A DNA stretch of 64,000 nucleotides from Cytophagales bacterium (GTDB lineage: Bacteria > Bacteroidota > Bacteroidia > Cytophagales > Spirosomataceae), in contig JAAFJE010000002.1 of assembly GCA_013298025.1 (NCBI GenBank), positions 298,773-362,772 of the forward strand. Reading direction: 5' to 3'. A model generated the notes under the pieces. It made no database searches. It had not been told where the DNA came from and was given only the letters and a program-made list of their open reading frames with translations. Of this stretch, positions 1-8,014 are shown in pieces; within the stretch, counting starts at the first letter, position 1; the number at the start of each line of letters is the position of its first letter. The translations under genes and the position numbers were made by a program.

Positions 1-2419
1 AAATGCTCTCCAAATAAGTTGAATTAAACACAATTTGATTGGCAGCCGAGAAATCAACATCGAGCGTCGATTCTACCTTTTTTTGTAAGTATGCCAAATT
101 ATTGAATGTTTTTTGAAAAACCGAATCTAAGCTCAATAATTGTTGTTCAATATTAACATTATTTTTGATAACTAGGATATTTAAAAGGTCATTTACCGTT
201 TGGTTCAATATGAGCGTTGATTCTTTGAACTTTTCCAATAAAAACAAAGTTGTTGGGTCTTGTACAGCTTTGGGGTTTATCAAATCCATAATGCCCAATA
301 GATTCGACAAAGGTGCTCGTAAATTATGCGAAGTAATGTACGAAAACTGCTTCAAATCTCGGTTGTTTTCGGTAAGTTCTTTGATGAGCATTTCTCGCTC
401 AACATCATTTTGTTTTTTGGCGGTAATGTCTCGTCCCGACGCAAAGATGATGTCTTCGGCAGGAATCTGCGTCATCGACCACGAAATCCACCGAATGCTC
501 CTATCTTGTGCGATACACCTGAGTTCAAACGAAGGAATGGTTTGTTTGGCTTTCAACTCGCTCAAAGCGGCTTGTAAAATCGCCCAATCTTCTGGATGCA
601 CCAGCCGTTTGATAGGCTTGTCGATGAGGGCATCTTGCGGATAGCCCAGCAACTGAGTAAAGGCTTTATTTACCTGCATAAAATATCCTTTATGGCTTGC
701 CATACCCAACAAATCTTGGCTCAATTCAAACATATAATTGAGGTGTTCTTCGGAAGTACGGCGTTCTATTTCCATGCCCAACTGCTTGCAGATGCGTTCC
801 ATAAAATCGAGCAAAGCCAAATCTTTGGGCATATTTTTATGGTGGAAAAAAATAATCCAAGCCACATAATGCCCTTTAAAACTAATGGGCACCGAAAACC
901 CCGACCTCAAGCCTATTTGTTCAGCAAGGTTGGCCCTTAGAAACAATCGCTCATTTTGTAAATCTTCTATCCAATAAGTATTGTAGTGCTTTGATTTTCT
1001 TTTAAAAACCGTTTGCTCCATCGGAATAAGCTTATTTTTAGCTTCTTCCACAAATGTCACTCGTTCAGGATGCTTACAGTCAAAATCATAAGCTACGAGT
1101 TTTATACTCTCTTTGTCGTAATCAGATAGCCAAATTTCTGCAAAATCCCATCCGATGTATTCTCTGCCATACTTCAATACCGCTCGTAGCCCATTTTGAA
1201 GGCTATTGGCTCTTCTAAGTTTTTCTACAATCTCTAGTAAAAACAAGCGTTCGTTTTGAGCATTCACCTGTGCCGTAATATCCACAGCCAATACCTGTGT
1301 CGCTTTTCTACCGTCAAAAAGGATGTCCATTGCCGTAATATCAACAAACATCACTTCTCCATTTTTTTTCAGGTGCTTTACCTGATGGTGTCGCACGGGG
1401 TTGTTGGGTCGCCACTCTTTACGGGTATTCAGGAAAAAAGACTCTTCTCCGGGCTTTCGCAACTGTGGCACCGTAAGATTCAAAAACTCTTCTCTTTGAT
1501 AGCCATAGTACCTACTTGCAGCGGCATTTGCTTCTACAATCCTTAAAGTTTGGACATCATATATCCAAGCAGGATATGGATTTTGGGTAAAAAACGAAGC
1601 ATATTGCTCTTTAGAAATATGAATCAACGATTCGCTGTGCTTGCGTTCCTGAATATTAAGCATCAAACCTACAATTCGTACAGGTTTGCCATCAGCATCG
1701 CACAGAATATATCCTTTTTCTAAAATCCACGCATAATTGCCTTCTTTTTCTCTAAAGCGATATTCTATTTCCCAATAACGTTTGGCTTCATCAATCAACG
1801 ACTCTGCTATGATTTGACTTACATATAATTGGTCGTCAGGATGAATATTATTATTCCAGAAATAATAATCTTTGTCAAAATCCTGCGAAGTATAGCCTAA
1901 TTGCTCAAAAAAAAGTGTGCCAGTCCGTTTTACACGATGATTGATATAGTCAATGTCACAGATGGCCATCCGTTCGTTATTGTCTGTCAAATATCTATTT
2001 TCAAAGAACTTTGCCCCTTTTTTTATCAACAGCAAACAATCTTCTACAACCTTCTTAACGTTTACTTCGTTGTAGCTCCCCTTGATTAAGTAATGTTTTG
2101 CTCCATTTACTAAAGCCAACAAAGTAGTTTCTGGCGCTTCTACTTCGCACAAAGCAATGATAGGCAGCTTGTTGTCTGTCATATCCATAACACGTACAAA
2201 ACAATCTGCTCCACTACAATTATCAAGTAATAAATCAAGGAAAATTACATCGAAAGAAGAATCTTCCAGCAAGATTTCTTTGGCGGTATCCAAATCTAGG
2301 GCATGCACAATTTGGGTTGTGCCTAATTGTGCCGTCATCAAGCAATCGGTCAACAAATCATATTCTTCCTGCTTATCTTCGATGATAAGGATACGCAGTG
2401 CTTTTGCATTATGCAACAT
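1..2419 (-). CDS. Hybrid sensor histidine kinase, N-terminal receiver domain (3' truncated by window edge)
   Basis: The frame is open from an ATG at 2419 to the left edge, so only about 806 residues are visible. Domains in order: a receiver domain (about 1-120; acidic E14/D15, phospho-acceptor D62 in FLDLLLDN, K113 in HYLIK); a PAS/PAC domain (about 140-260, motif IHPDDQ); a second PAS (about 260-383, PYPAWIYD); a GAF-like domain (about 383-550); a third PAS (about 550-667); and a HisKA helix (about 683-750) with the H-box YITSHNLRAPLSN. The sequence stops just as the HATPase domain begins. No signal peptide or membrane segment is visible, so it is probably cytoplasmic. The order REC-PAS-PAS-GAF-PAS-HisKA suggests a kinase tuned by an upstream phosphorelay partner plus small-molecule or redox sensing; the ligands are unknown. 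It appears monocistronic. Confidence 0.9.
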   Translation of the reverse strand, partial: MLHNAKALRILIIEDKQEEYDLLTDCLMTAQLGTTQIVHALDLDTAKEILLEDSSFDVIFLDLLLDNCSGADCFVRVMDMTDNKLPIIALCEVEAPETTLLALVNGAKHYLIKGSYNEVNVKKVVEDCLLLIKKGAKFFENRYLTDNNERMAICDIDYINHRVKRTGTLFFEQLGYTSQDFDKDYYFWNNNIHPDDQLYVSQIIAESLIDEAKRYWEIEYRFREKEGNYAWILEKGYILCDADGKPVRIVGLMLNIQERKHSESLIHISKEQYASFFTQNPYPAWIYDVQTLRIVEANAAASRYYGYQREEFLNLTVPQLRKPGEESFFLNTRKEWRPNNPVRHHQVKHLKKNGEVMFVDITAMDILFDGRKATQVLAVDITAQVNAQNERLFLLEIVEKLRRANSLQNGLRAVLKYGREYIGWDFAEIWLSDYDKESIKLVAYDFDCKHPERVTFVEEAKNKLIPMEQTVFKRKSKHYNTYWIEDLQNERLFLRANLAEQIGLRSGFSVPISFKGHYVAWIIFFHHKNMPKDLALLDFMERICKQLGMEIERRTSEEHLNYMFELSQDLLGMASHKGYFMQVNKAFTQLLGYPQDALIDKPIKRLVHPEDWAILQAALSELKAKQTIPSFELRCIAQDRSIRWISWSMTQIPAEDIIFASGRDITAKKQNDVEREMLIKELTENNRDLKQFSYITSHNLRAPLSNLLGIMDLINPKAVQDPTTLFLLEKFKESTLILNQTVNDLLNILVIKNNVNIEQQLLSLDSVFQKTFNNLAYLQKKVESTLDVDFSAANQIVFNSTYLESI

Positions 2420-2716
2420 ACGCTAAATTATTCAGCTTTTAAATTTTGGTAAGGATAGCACAAAGCCCTACACAATGTTAGGCTTTAATCAATCTTAAAT
2501 GATGTTTTTCATAATTAACATTAGAGCGATTACTTTGATAAAAGTTAGGTATTAACTTTTAGTTGAGCAGCAACGAATAGAGGGGTTTGACGAATCAAAG
2601 ATTTATATTATAAAATATGAGTAAAATTACGGATATAATTTGAAAATACCTTAGCCATATTGTATGACATTGCTCATAACTTATACCTAACTACCATCAG
2701 ATTACAGCAATTAAGC

Positions 2717-2766
2717 AAAAAAAAGCGAGCAATTAGTATCAAGGAACTTGATATTTAACTGCTCGC
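2717..2766 (-). terminator. Rho-independent terminator, minus strand
   Basis: Arms GCGAGCA (2725-2731) and TGCTCGC (2760-2766) enclose a second stem, ATCAAG/CTTGAT, around a GAA loop. Read on the minus strand the hairpin is followed directly by eight T's (A's at 2717-2724). It lies 300 bases upstream of the kinase start and so cannot end the kinase transcript. It would instead end a transcript coming from about 3.07 kb. Confidence 0.8.
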
Positions 2767-2966
2767 ATTGAAGTGCATTGTAATATGAAAAATTAACAGT
2801 ATGCCATGTATCGTCTAAGAATAAAGAAGCAATATGGTCATAGAACGATTAACATTACCGCCAAATTTTCTTATTTTATCATTCACCATTCACTCCCGAT
2901 TGGCTTAATGATTATGTATAATAAATGACGTTTGGGCTATCCTTCAAGGAAGAGAAACCTCATTTA

Positions 2967-3068
2967 CTATCTAGTACGACGACCTGAGAACAAGTCACTA
3001 GTTTCGATAATTGCTTCTATGCACGCAGATGCAACTATAGCTGAGAGAACAACAATTATAGTGGTCAT
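2967..3068 (-). CDS. Possible 33-residue membrane peptide or small-RNA locus
   Basis: An ATG at 3068 opens a 33-codon frame ending in TAG. The product has a hydrophobic stretch at residues 4-21 (TTIIVVLSAIVASACIEA) followed by a polar Arg-rich tail (SGRRTR), so it could be a single-span membrane peptide. No recognisable ribosome-binding site precedes it, which is normal in this phylum. The main support is a strong terminator on the same strand 200 bases downstream, implying a transcript of roughly 350 bases. I recognise no family. It could equally be a non-coding RNA. Confidence 0.3.
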   Translation of the reverse strand: MTTIIVVLSAIVASACIEAIIETSDLFSGRRTR

Positions 3069-3514
3069 TTTATTAAAGTGATATTTAGTGAATTAATTGG
3101 TAAATCGAAAAATGAGATTTTTGTACTTTTTCATTTTTACTTTTCAATATTATTGAACTTTTTCAATAATTGTCTTGCCAAATGCTATATTGTACAAATT
3201 TTTCATACAATATTACAAATGAAGAAAACAAAATCCAAGGATTTTTATAAAATTTTCTTCATTTTTTTAAATTTTGTTAATACACCTTTAGAAGATAAAC
3301 CATCTTTATTTTATATCGTATCGGCATATAATGATAAAATGTAAACTTGAAAGCTATTTTTTCATTATTTACTTAAAGACACTTACTACAGAGCAGCTAA
3401 AGAATTGGCATTTTTCTTGTATCTTCGTTTGCCCAGACAAACCAATCTTATTTTTTTATCGTAGATTTAGTTTTATGGAGTTGATACAAATAGATTAAGC
3501 CAAGTGTTTCAGCT

Positions 3515-4270
3515 ATGTTTTCTTTTTTTAAATCCAAAAGCTCTTCCAATCGGCTACAAGACTTTTTGAGCCAGTCGATTCAGGTTGACATTCATTCACA
3601 TCTGCTACCGGGCATTGATGACGGAGCACCCGACCTAGAAACATCCTTATCGCTCATCAACGAACTTGCAGGATTAGGCTTCAAGAAACTCATTACTACG
3701 CCGCATATCCGTATGGAGGTTTTTCCGAATACGCCTGCTATTATTAAGGAACAACTACTAGAAGTACAAACAGCCTTGCGTACAACTTCGGCTTCGGTAC
3801 AACTCGATGCCGCTGCCGAATATTATATCGACGACAACTTTACGGCATTACTTCAACACAACGATTTGATACCTTACACGGGCAATAAATATATTTTAGT
3901 AGAGTACCCAATGATTGCACCGCTCATGAATTATGAGCAACGCATTTTTGATTTGACCCAAAGGGGGCTTACCCCCGTTATTGCCCATCCTGAACGCTAC
4001 AGGTATTGGCACGGACAACTCAATTATTACGAACGTATCAAAGACTTAGGAGGGCTTTTACAGCTAAATATTCTTTCGGTAGAAGGATATTATGGACTAG
4101 ACATCAAGAAATGTGCCTTAGAGCTACTCAAAACAGGGCTTTACGACCTCATAGGCACCGACTTGCACAACGAGCGACATTTGGGTAGATTAAAGAATTT
4201 AGGCACAATGAGTAAAGAAATGAAACTGCTAGAAGCATATAATTTTAATAATGCCAAACGCTTTTTATAA
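3515..4270 (+). CDS. CpsB/CapC (YwqE)-type protein-tyrosine phosphatase, PHP superfamily
   Basis: The 251-residue product has the metal-binding pattern of the PHP-fold tyrosine phosphatases that act on bacterial tyrosine kinases controlling capsule export: D25-x-H27-x-H29 in DIHSHLLPGIDDGA, H64 in TTPHIR, E102 in AAEYYID, H158 in AHPERY, and D216-x-H218 in GTDLHN. The length is normal for the family. It is cytoplasmic, without a signal peptide. It stands alone on the plus strand, facing the ManC and glycosyltransferase genes across a shared terminator, which fits a role in exopolysaccharide control. The cognate kinase (Wzc-like) is not in this window. A general PHP phosphoesterase is the alternative. 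Confidence 0.88.
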   Translation: MFSFFKSKSSSNRLQDFLSQSIQVDIHSHLLPGIDDGAPDLETSLSLINELAGLGFKKLITTPHIRMEVFPNTPAIIKEQLLEVQTALRTTSASVQLDAAAEYYIDDNFTALLQHNDLIPYTGNKYILVEYPMIAPLMNYEQRIFDLTQRGLTPVIAHPERYRYWHGQLNYYERIKDLGGLLQLNILSVEGYYGLDIKKCALELLKTGLYDLIGTDLHNERHLGRLKNLGTMSKEMKLLEAYNFNNAKRFL

Positions 4271-4296
4271 CCCAAAAATGAAAGCTTCCATAAAGC

Positions 4297-4330
4297 AAAA
4301 AACCTAGGCGTTTGCCTAGGTTTTCTTTTT
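4297..4330. terminator. Bidirectional terminator between convergent genes
   Basis: AACCTAGGC (4301-4309), loop GTTT, GCCTAGGTT (4314-4322), with A-rich sequence on the left and T-rich sequence on the right. It serves the phosphatase gene on the plus strand and manC on the minus strand. Confidence 0.85.
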
Positions 4331-4344
4331 GAGATAAAGTCGTT

Positions 4345-5406
4345 TTATACAAAATCGGGGCTAATCGCTCCAGCGTGTGCAACAAACTCTTTCACTTTTT
4401 GTTCTTGACTTTTTTGGCAAATCATCAGAACATTGCCAAATTCGGCCACAATATAATCTTCGAGTCCTTGTAACACCACCAATTTGTTGTGAGGCGTTTT
4501 CACGATAGAATCTTTTACATCGTAAAGCATTGTATGGCCGTCTATCACATTGCCATATTCATCTTTATCAGACACCTCATACAACGACTTCCAAGTACCT
4601 AAATCAGACCAACCAATATCGCCTAGTACGACATATACATTAGGCGATTTTTCCATGATGGCGTAGTCAATAGAAATACTCTCACACTGTTGATAGGCTG
4701 ATTGGATAAAGTCTTTTTCTTCGGGACAATAGTAAGCACCACTAGCAAAAATCTGGTGAATAGCTGGTGAATGAGCTTCAAAAGCCTTGATAATACTTTT
4801 TGCCGACCAGATAAAAATACCTGCATTCCAAACATATTCTCCACTCGCCAAAAACTCTTCGGCTAAGGCCAAATTAGGTTTTTCTTTGAAAGCTTTTACT
4901 TTTTTCACATCGCTTTCAGCCTTTTCGTATTGAATATAGCCATATCCTGTATCAGGGCGAGTAGGGCTAATACCTAGCGTCACAAGCACATCGCCAGCGG
5001 CGGCGGCTTCTAAGGCAACATTGATACGCTCTTGGAAAGCGTTTTCTTTCAAAATAATGTGGTCGGCTGGAGCTACCACAATATTTGCTTCGGGGTTTTG
5101 TTGAGCAATTTTGTAAGAAGCATACGCTACGCAAGGAGCGGTATTTCTTCTAACAGGCTCCGACAATACTTGTTCAGGAGATAAGAAAGGTAACTGCTGT
5201 AAAACCAACCCTACGTAATCTTCGTTGGTAACAACATAGATATTCTCGTTAGGACAAATGCCAGCAAATCTATCGGCTGTTTGTTGCAATAAACTTCTTC
5301 CTGTTCCTAGTACATCATGAAACTGTTTCGGGTTGTTGGTTCTACTAAAAGGCCAGAATCTCGTACCTACTCCGCCTGCCATGATAATTACGTAATTATT
5401 CTTCAT
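4345..5406 (-). CDS. manC: Mannose-1-phosphate guanylyltransferase
   Basis: Makes GDP-mannose from mannose-1-phosphate and GTP in the cytoplasm, as a sugar donor for exopolysaccharide. The 353-residue product shows the nucleotidyltransferase P-loop GGVGTRFWPFSR (11-22), RRNTAPCVAYA (86-96), APADHI (112-117), FKEKPN (173-178) and WNAGIFIW (193-200). The length matches the single-domain GMP family, so it lacks the extra C-terminal isomerase domain of the fused ManC/AlgA enzymes. It starts 42 bases after the stop of the polyprenyl glycosylphosphotransferase gene on the same strand, so the two probably form one operon. Confidence 0.93.
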   Translation of the reverse strand: MKNNYVIIMAGGVGTRFWPFSRTNNPKQFHDVLGTGRSLLQQTADRFAGICPNENIYVVTNEDYVGLVLQQLPFLSPEQVLSEPVRRNTAPCVAYASYKIAQQNPEANIVVAPADHIILKENAFQERINVALEAAAAGDVLVTLGISPTRPDTGYGYIQYEKAESDVKKVKAFKEKPNLALAEEFLASGEYVWNAGIFIWSAKSIIKAFEAHSPAIHQIFASGAYYCPEEKDFIQSAYQQCESISIDYAIMEKSPNVYVVLGDIGWSDLGTWKSLYEVSDKDEYGNVIDGHTMLYDVKDSIVKTPHNKLVVLQGLEDYIVAEFGNVLMICQKSQEQKVKEFVAHAGAISPDFV

Positions 5407-5448
5407 GTACTTGCTCGTTTGTTTTTGTAAAGCTTTATATAGATACTG

Positions 5449-6825
5449 TTAATACGCATTAGGTTCACCCTTAACCATATTAGACACAGTCATAAAAATA
5501 ATTTTAATATCCAGCCAGAAAGACCAGTTTTCTACGTACCAAATATCGAAATGTACTCTTTTTCTCATGAGGCTAAAGTCGGTTGTTTCGCCTCTATAGC
5601 CATACGCCTGTGCAAGCCCTGTAATACCTGGTTTTACCCAGTGCCTAACAAGGTAGTTATCTATTTTACCCATCGTTTCAATATTGTGCTTTACCGCATG
5701 AGGGCGTGGCCCTACCACCGACATATCACCCATAATTACATTGAAAAACTGTGGCAATTCGTCGAGGTTTGACTTACGTAAAAATCTACCAATTTTTGTA
5801 ATACGAGGGTCATCTTGACCAGCCTGCATAAACTTACCCGTTTTATCTTGGTCGGGTGCATCAACAATCATCGAGCGGAATTTGAAACACTTGATAGGCT
5901 TGCTATCTCTACCCCAACGTTCTTGTACAAATAATACAGGTCCTCTTGAATTGAGTTTAATCAGAATAGCAATAATTGGGAATAACCAAGAGAAAATGAA
6001 TACACAAACCCCAAGACTAAAGACTATATCGAAAGCTCTTTTGAGGATACGCCAGTGAAGGTAATCTAAAGGCTCGTGGCGTACCGTAACAACAGGGTAT
6101 TTACCGAGCATTTCTATATTGAAGCGACTAGAATTGAACCTAAAATAATCAGGAATGATACGAGTTCTTACGGCAAGTTTGTCGTTTATGCGAATAATTT
6201 CGTCTAATTGCCCTTCTTCAAATTTATCCATTGCCACAATCACCTCATCAAATTCCATTTTTTGAGCGATTTGTTCAATTTCTTCAATTGTTCCTTTGTA
6301 CAAACCATTGAGATGGGCTGGTTTCATGGCATCGACAAAACCCACAACTTCATAACCCAAATGATTAGAGTTTTTAATCATGTCGTAAAAAGACATCCCA
6401 ATGTCGTTTGTCCCGACAATCAGCACTTTACGCACGTATCGTCCTTGGACTTTTCTTAGTTTTGAAACCCTTCGGGTAAGGAATTTCTTACTAGCTAAAG
6501 CCGCAAACAGTACAGCTCCGTAGTAAAATACAAAAGTACGAGCGTTGTCGTGTTCGTCTAGCATAAAAAGCGAGGTAACAATCACCATCGACTGAATAGC
6601 AACGTTGGGAATCAACAACAAAAATTCGTCGATGAATTTTATTGTTCTAAAATCGTCGTATAGATGCGTTGCTTTACTAGAAAAATACCATGCGACAACA
6701 AGAAAAACCAACATCCCCCAATCAAGTCGAGAAAGGTCGCGCTCACTCAAAGACGACGCCACTTCAAATGAAATCAAAATAAAAACACTATCCGATAAAA
6801 GACGGTAGTAGCTTAATCCTTTCAT
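5449..6825 (-). CDS. Exopolysaccharide polyprenyl glycosylphosphotransferase (WcaJ/WbaP type)
   Basis: Transfers a hexose-1-phosphate from its nucleotide sugar to undecaprenyl phosphate, the first membrane step of exopolysaccharide assembly. The 458-residue product has four N-terminal hydrophobic segments (about 8-25, 36-50, 66-88, 97-112), a Rossmann-like CoA-binding-type domain (about 131-220, KVLIVGTNDIG), another membrane helix (about 264-291), and the C-terminal bacterial sugar transferase domain with FKFRSM (314-319), LDELPQFFNV (354-363) and VGPRPH (371-376). It is the first gene of the pair with manC. No promoter box of good quality is visible upstream. The sugar transferred cannot be told from sequence. 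Confidence 0.93.
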   Translation of the reverse strand: MKGLSYYRLLSDSVFILISFEVASSLSERDLSRLDWGMLVFLVVAWYFSSKATHLYDDFRTIKFIDEFLLLIPNVAIQSMVIVTSLFMLDEHDNARTFVFYYGAVLFAALASKKFLTRRVSKLRKVQGRYVRKVLIVGTNDIGMSFYDMIKNSNHLGYEVVGFVDAMKPAHLNGLYKGTIEEIEQIAQKMEFDEVIVAMDKFEEGQLDEIIRINDKLAVRTRIIPDYFRFNSSRFNIEMLGKYPVVTVRHEPLDYLHWRILKRAFDIVFSLGVCVFIFSWLFPIIAILIKLNSRGPVLFVQERWGRDSKPIKCFKFRSMIVDAPDQDKTGKFMQAGQDDPRITKIGRFLRKSNLDELPQFFNVIMGDMSVVGPRPHAVKHNIETMGKIDNYLVRHWVKPGITGLAQAYGYRGETTDFSLMRKRVHFDIWYVENWSFWLDIKIIFMTVSNMVKGEPNAY

Positions 6826-7833
6826 AGTATTAAAAATTTATTTAAGCATTTCAGATATTCCTCCCTATCATTAGTTTGGATACATTATTTGTAAAGAATC
6901 TACATTTGATAAATCATAAGTAATCAATAAAATATTGATATTTACCACTAAAAACCATCAAGATAGATTGTCTAATATATTGCTCGGCTGAACAACTAGA
7001 CTACGTTGTAAATAGAATAATTTATTTCAGTTGAATAACCTAATAGAAGAAGCTCTTAATTTTATATGATTTCAGTTATTTCTATCGCTCAAATTAATAT
7101 ATAAATTCATCTAGTTATTATTTCATGCGGTAAAAATACATCGAAATTTCGAGTAGCTTGTTACCGTTTAATAACATTTGGCATTTGTATTTAAACTTTA
7201 TTGCTAAGAAGGAAGGAGGATTATATGCTTCAATGTACTTTATTTGAATAATACAATATTACTTATTTTATTCCGATTGGTCAAAATTAGCAATATTCTA
7301 AGAAAAATACAAATACTCGTATTATTTTTTTATTTTAGTAATACTATAAATATTTGGTTTTTGACACATAATTTAATATAATCATAAAGTTTATTGAATT
7401 AATTCGTAATAAAAACAAAAGGTTTATGCAAATATCTAATATTTTAATAAACTTTTTACTCTTGGAATTATTTAATTAATTCCTATATTTTGCATACATT
7501 CTTGTAAACTAATTTTTCAATGAGGAATGTCAATCTTACAATTACTGTTACTTTTCTCAGCCAATACTCATAGTTATAAATAATATTTTTATTCTTAGTA
7601 GAAGTCTATTTAAGTAATAAAAGCACCTTACATATTAAAAGCCTAGCAAAAAAATAGCATTTCAATAACTATCTCATGACCTCAAGCTACTTTTAAAATT
7701 ATTTATCACAGTATCACCTAATGGATTATTTTTTTCCCAATATTACACCTTTGTCAAGATGTACTATTGAAAAGTATTCTGTTTCAATTAATGCAGAAAT
7801 TTAATGTTAAAATTTGAATTTATGGCATCGTTT

Positions 7834-7865
7834 TTGATAAGATAAATCTATTACTGATATTTTTG
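7834..7865 (+). promoter_or_regulatory. Bacteroidota-type promoter for the secreted glycosidase gene
   Basis: TTTG with TTG at 7834-7836, 21 bases, then TATTTTTG at 7858-7865, which matches the TAnnTTTG -7 consensus exactly. The expected start site is near 7872, giving a leader of about 140 bases. Confidence 0.6.
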
Positions 7866-7878
7866 TATGTAAGCATAC
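7865..7878. promoter_or_regulatory. Palindrome at the predicted transcription start
   Basis: GTATG, 4 bases, CATAC. It begins on the last base of the -7 box and covers the predicted start site, the position expected of a repressor operator. The binding protein is unknown. Confidence 0.35.
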
Positions 7879-8014
7879 TTGTAACTGTCATGTTCGAGCG
7901 GCTTATTTTCATTGACGTATCAATCTACTTCTCTTGCTTCCTGTCATACTGGCTAACCACACCATTAATATACACAACAAGTAAAACAACATATATCATA
8001 TTATTGCAAAATCC

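Larger units (their letters stand above)
2420..3514. other. 1.1-kb AT-rich intergenic region
   Basis: This region separates the minus-strand kinase from the plus-strand phosphatase gene. It holds a strong minus-strand terminator (2717-2766), a 33-codon minus-strand ORF (2967-3068), and a short AT-rich inverted repeat at 3149-3170 (ATTATTGAA, 4-base loop, TTCAATAAT). A -7-like box TATCTTCG at 3420-3427 may drive the phosphatase gene, although no TTG lies at the usual distance. The 88-codon plus-strand frame at 3078-3344 is low-complexity Phe/Ile/Asn-rich sequence and I do not regard it as a gene. Confidence 0.6.
6826..8014. other. 1.2-kb AT-rich intergenic region between divergent genes
   Basis: The divergent control region of the exopolysaccharide pair (minus) and the secreted glycosidase gene (plus). 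No credible gene is present. It contains a 12-base perfect palindrome TCGAAATTTCGA (7141-7152), an AGGAGG (7214-7219) five bases before an 8-codon frame at 7225-7251, and, near the right end, a promoter with an overlapping palindrome (7834-7878). The remainder is AT-rich sequence without structure I could recognise. Confidence 0.6.

Noticed and set aside
3078..3344. 88-codon plus-strand ORF
   Set aside because: Low-complexity Phe/Ile/Asn/Lys composition from AT-rich sequence, no domain, overlaps the small minus-strand unit region and has no promoter.
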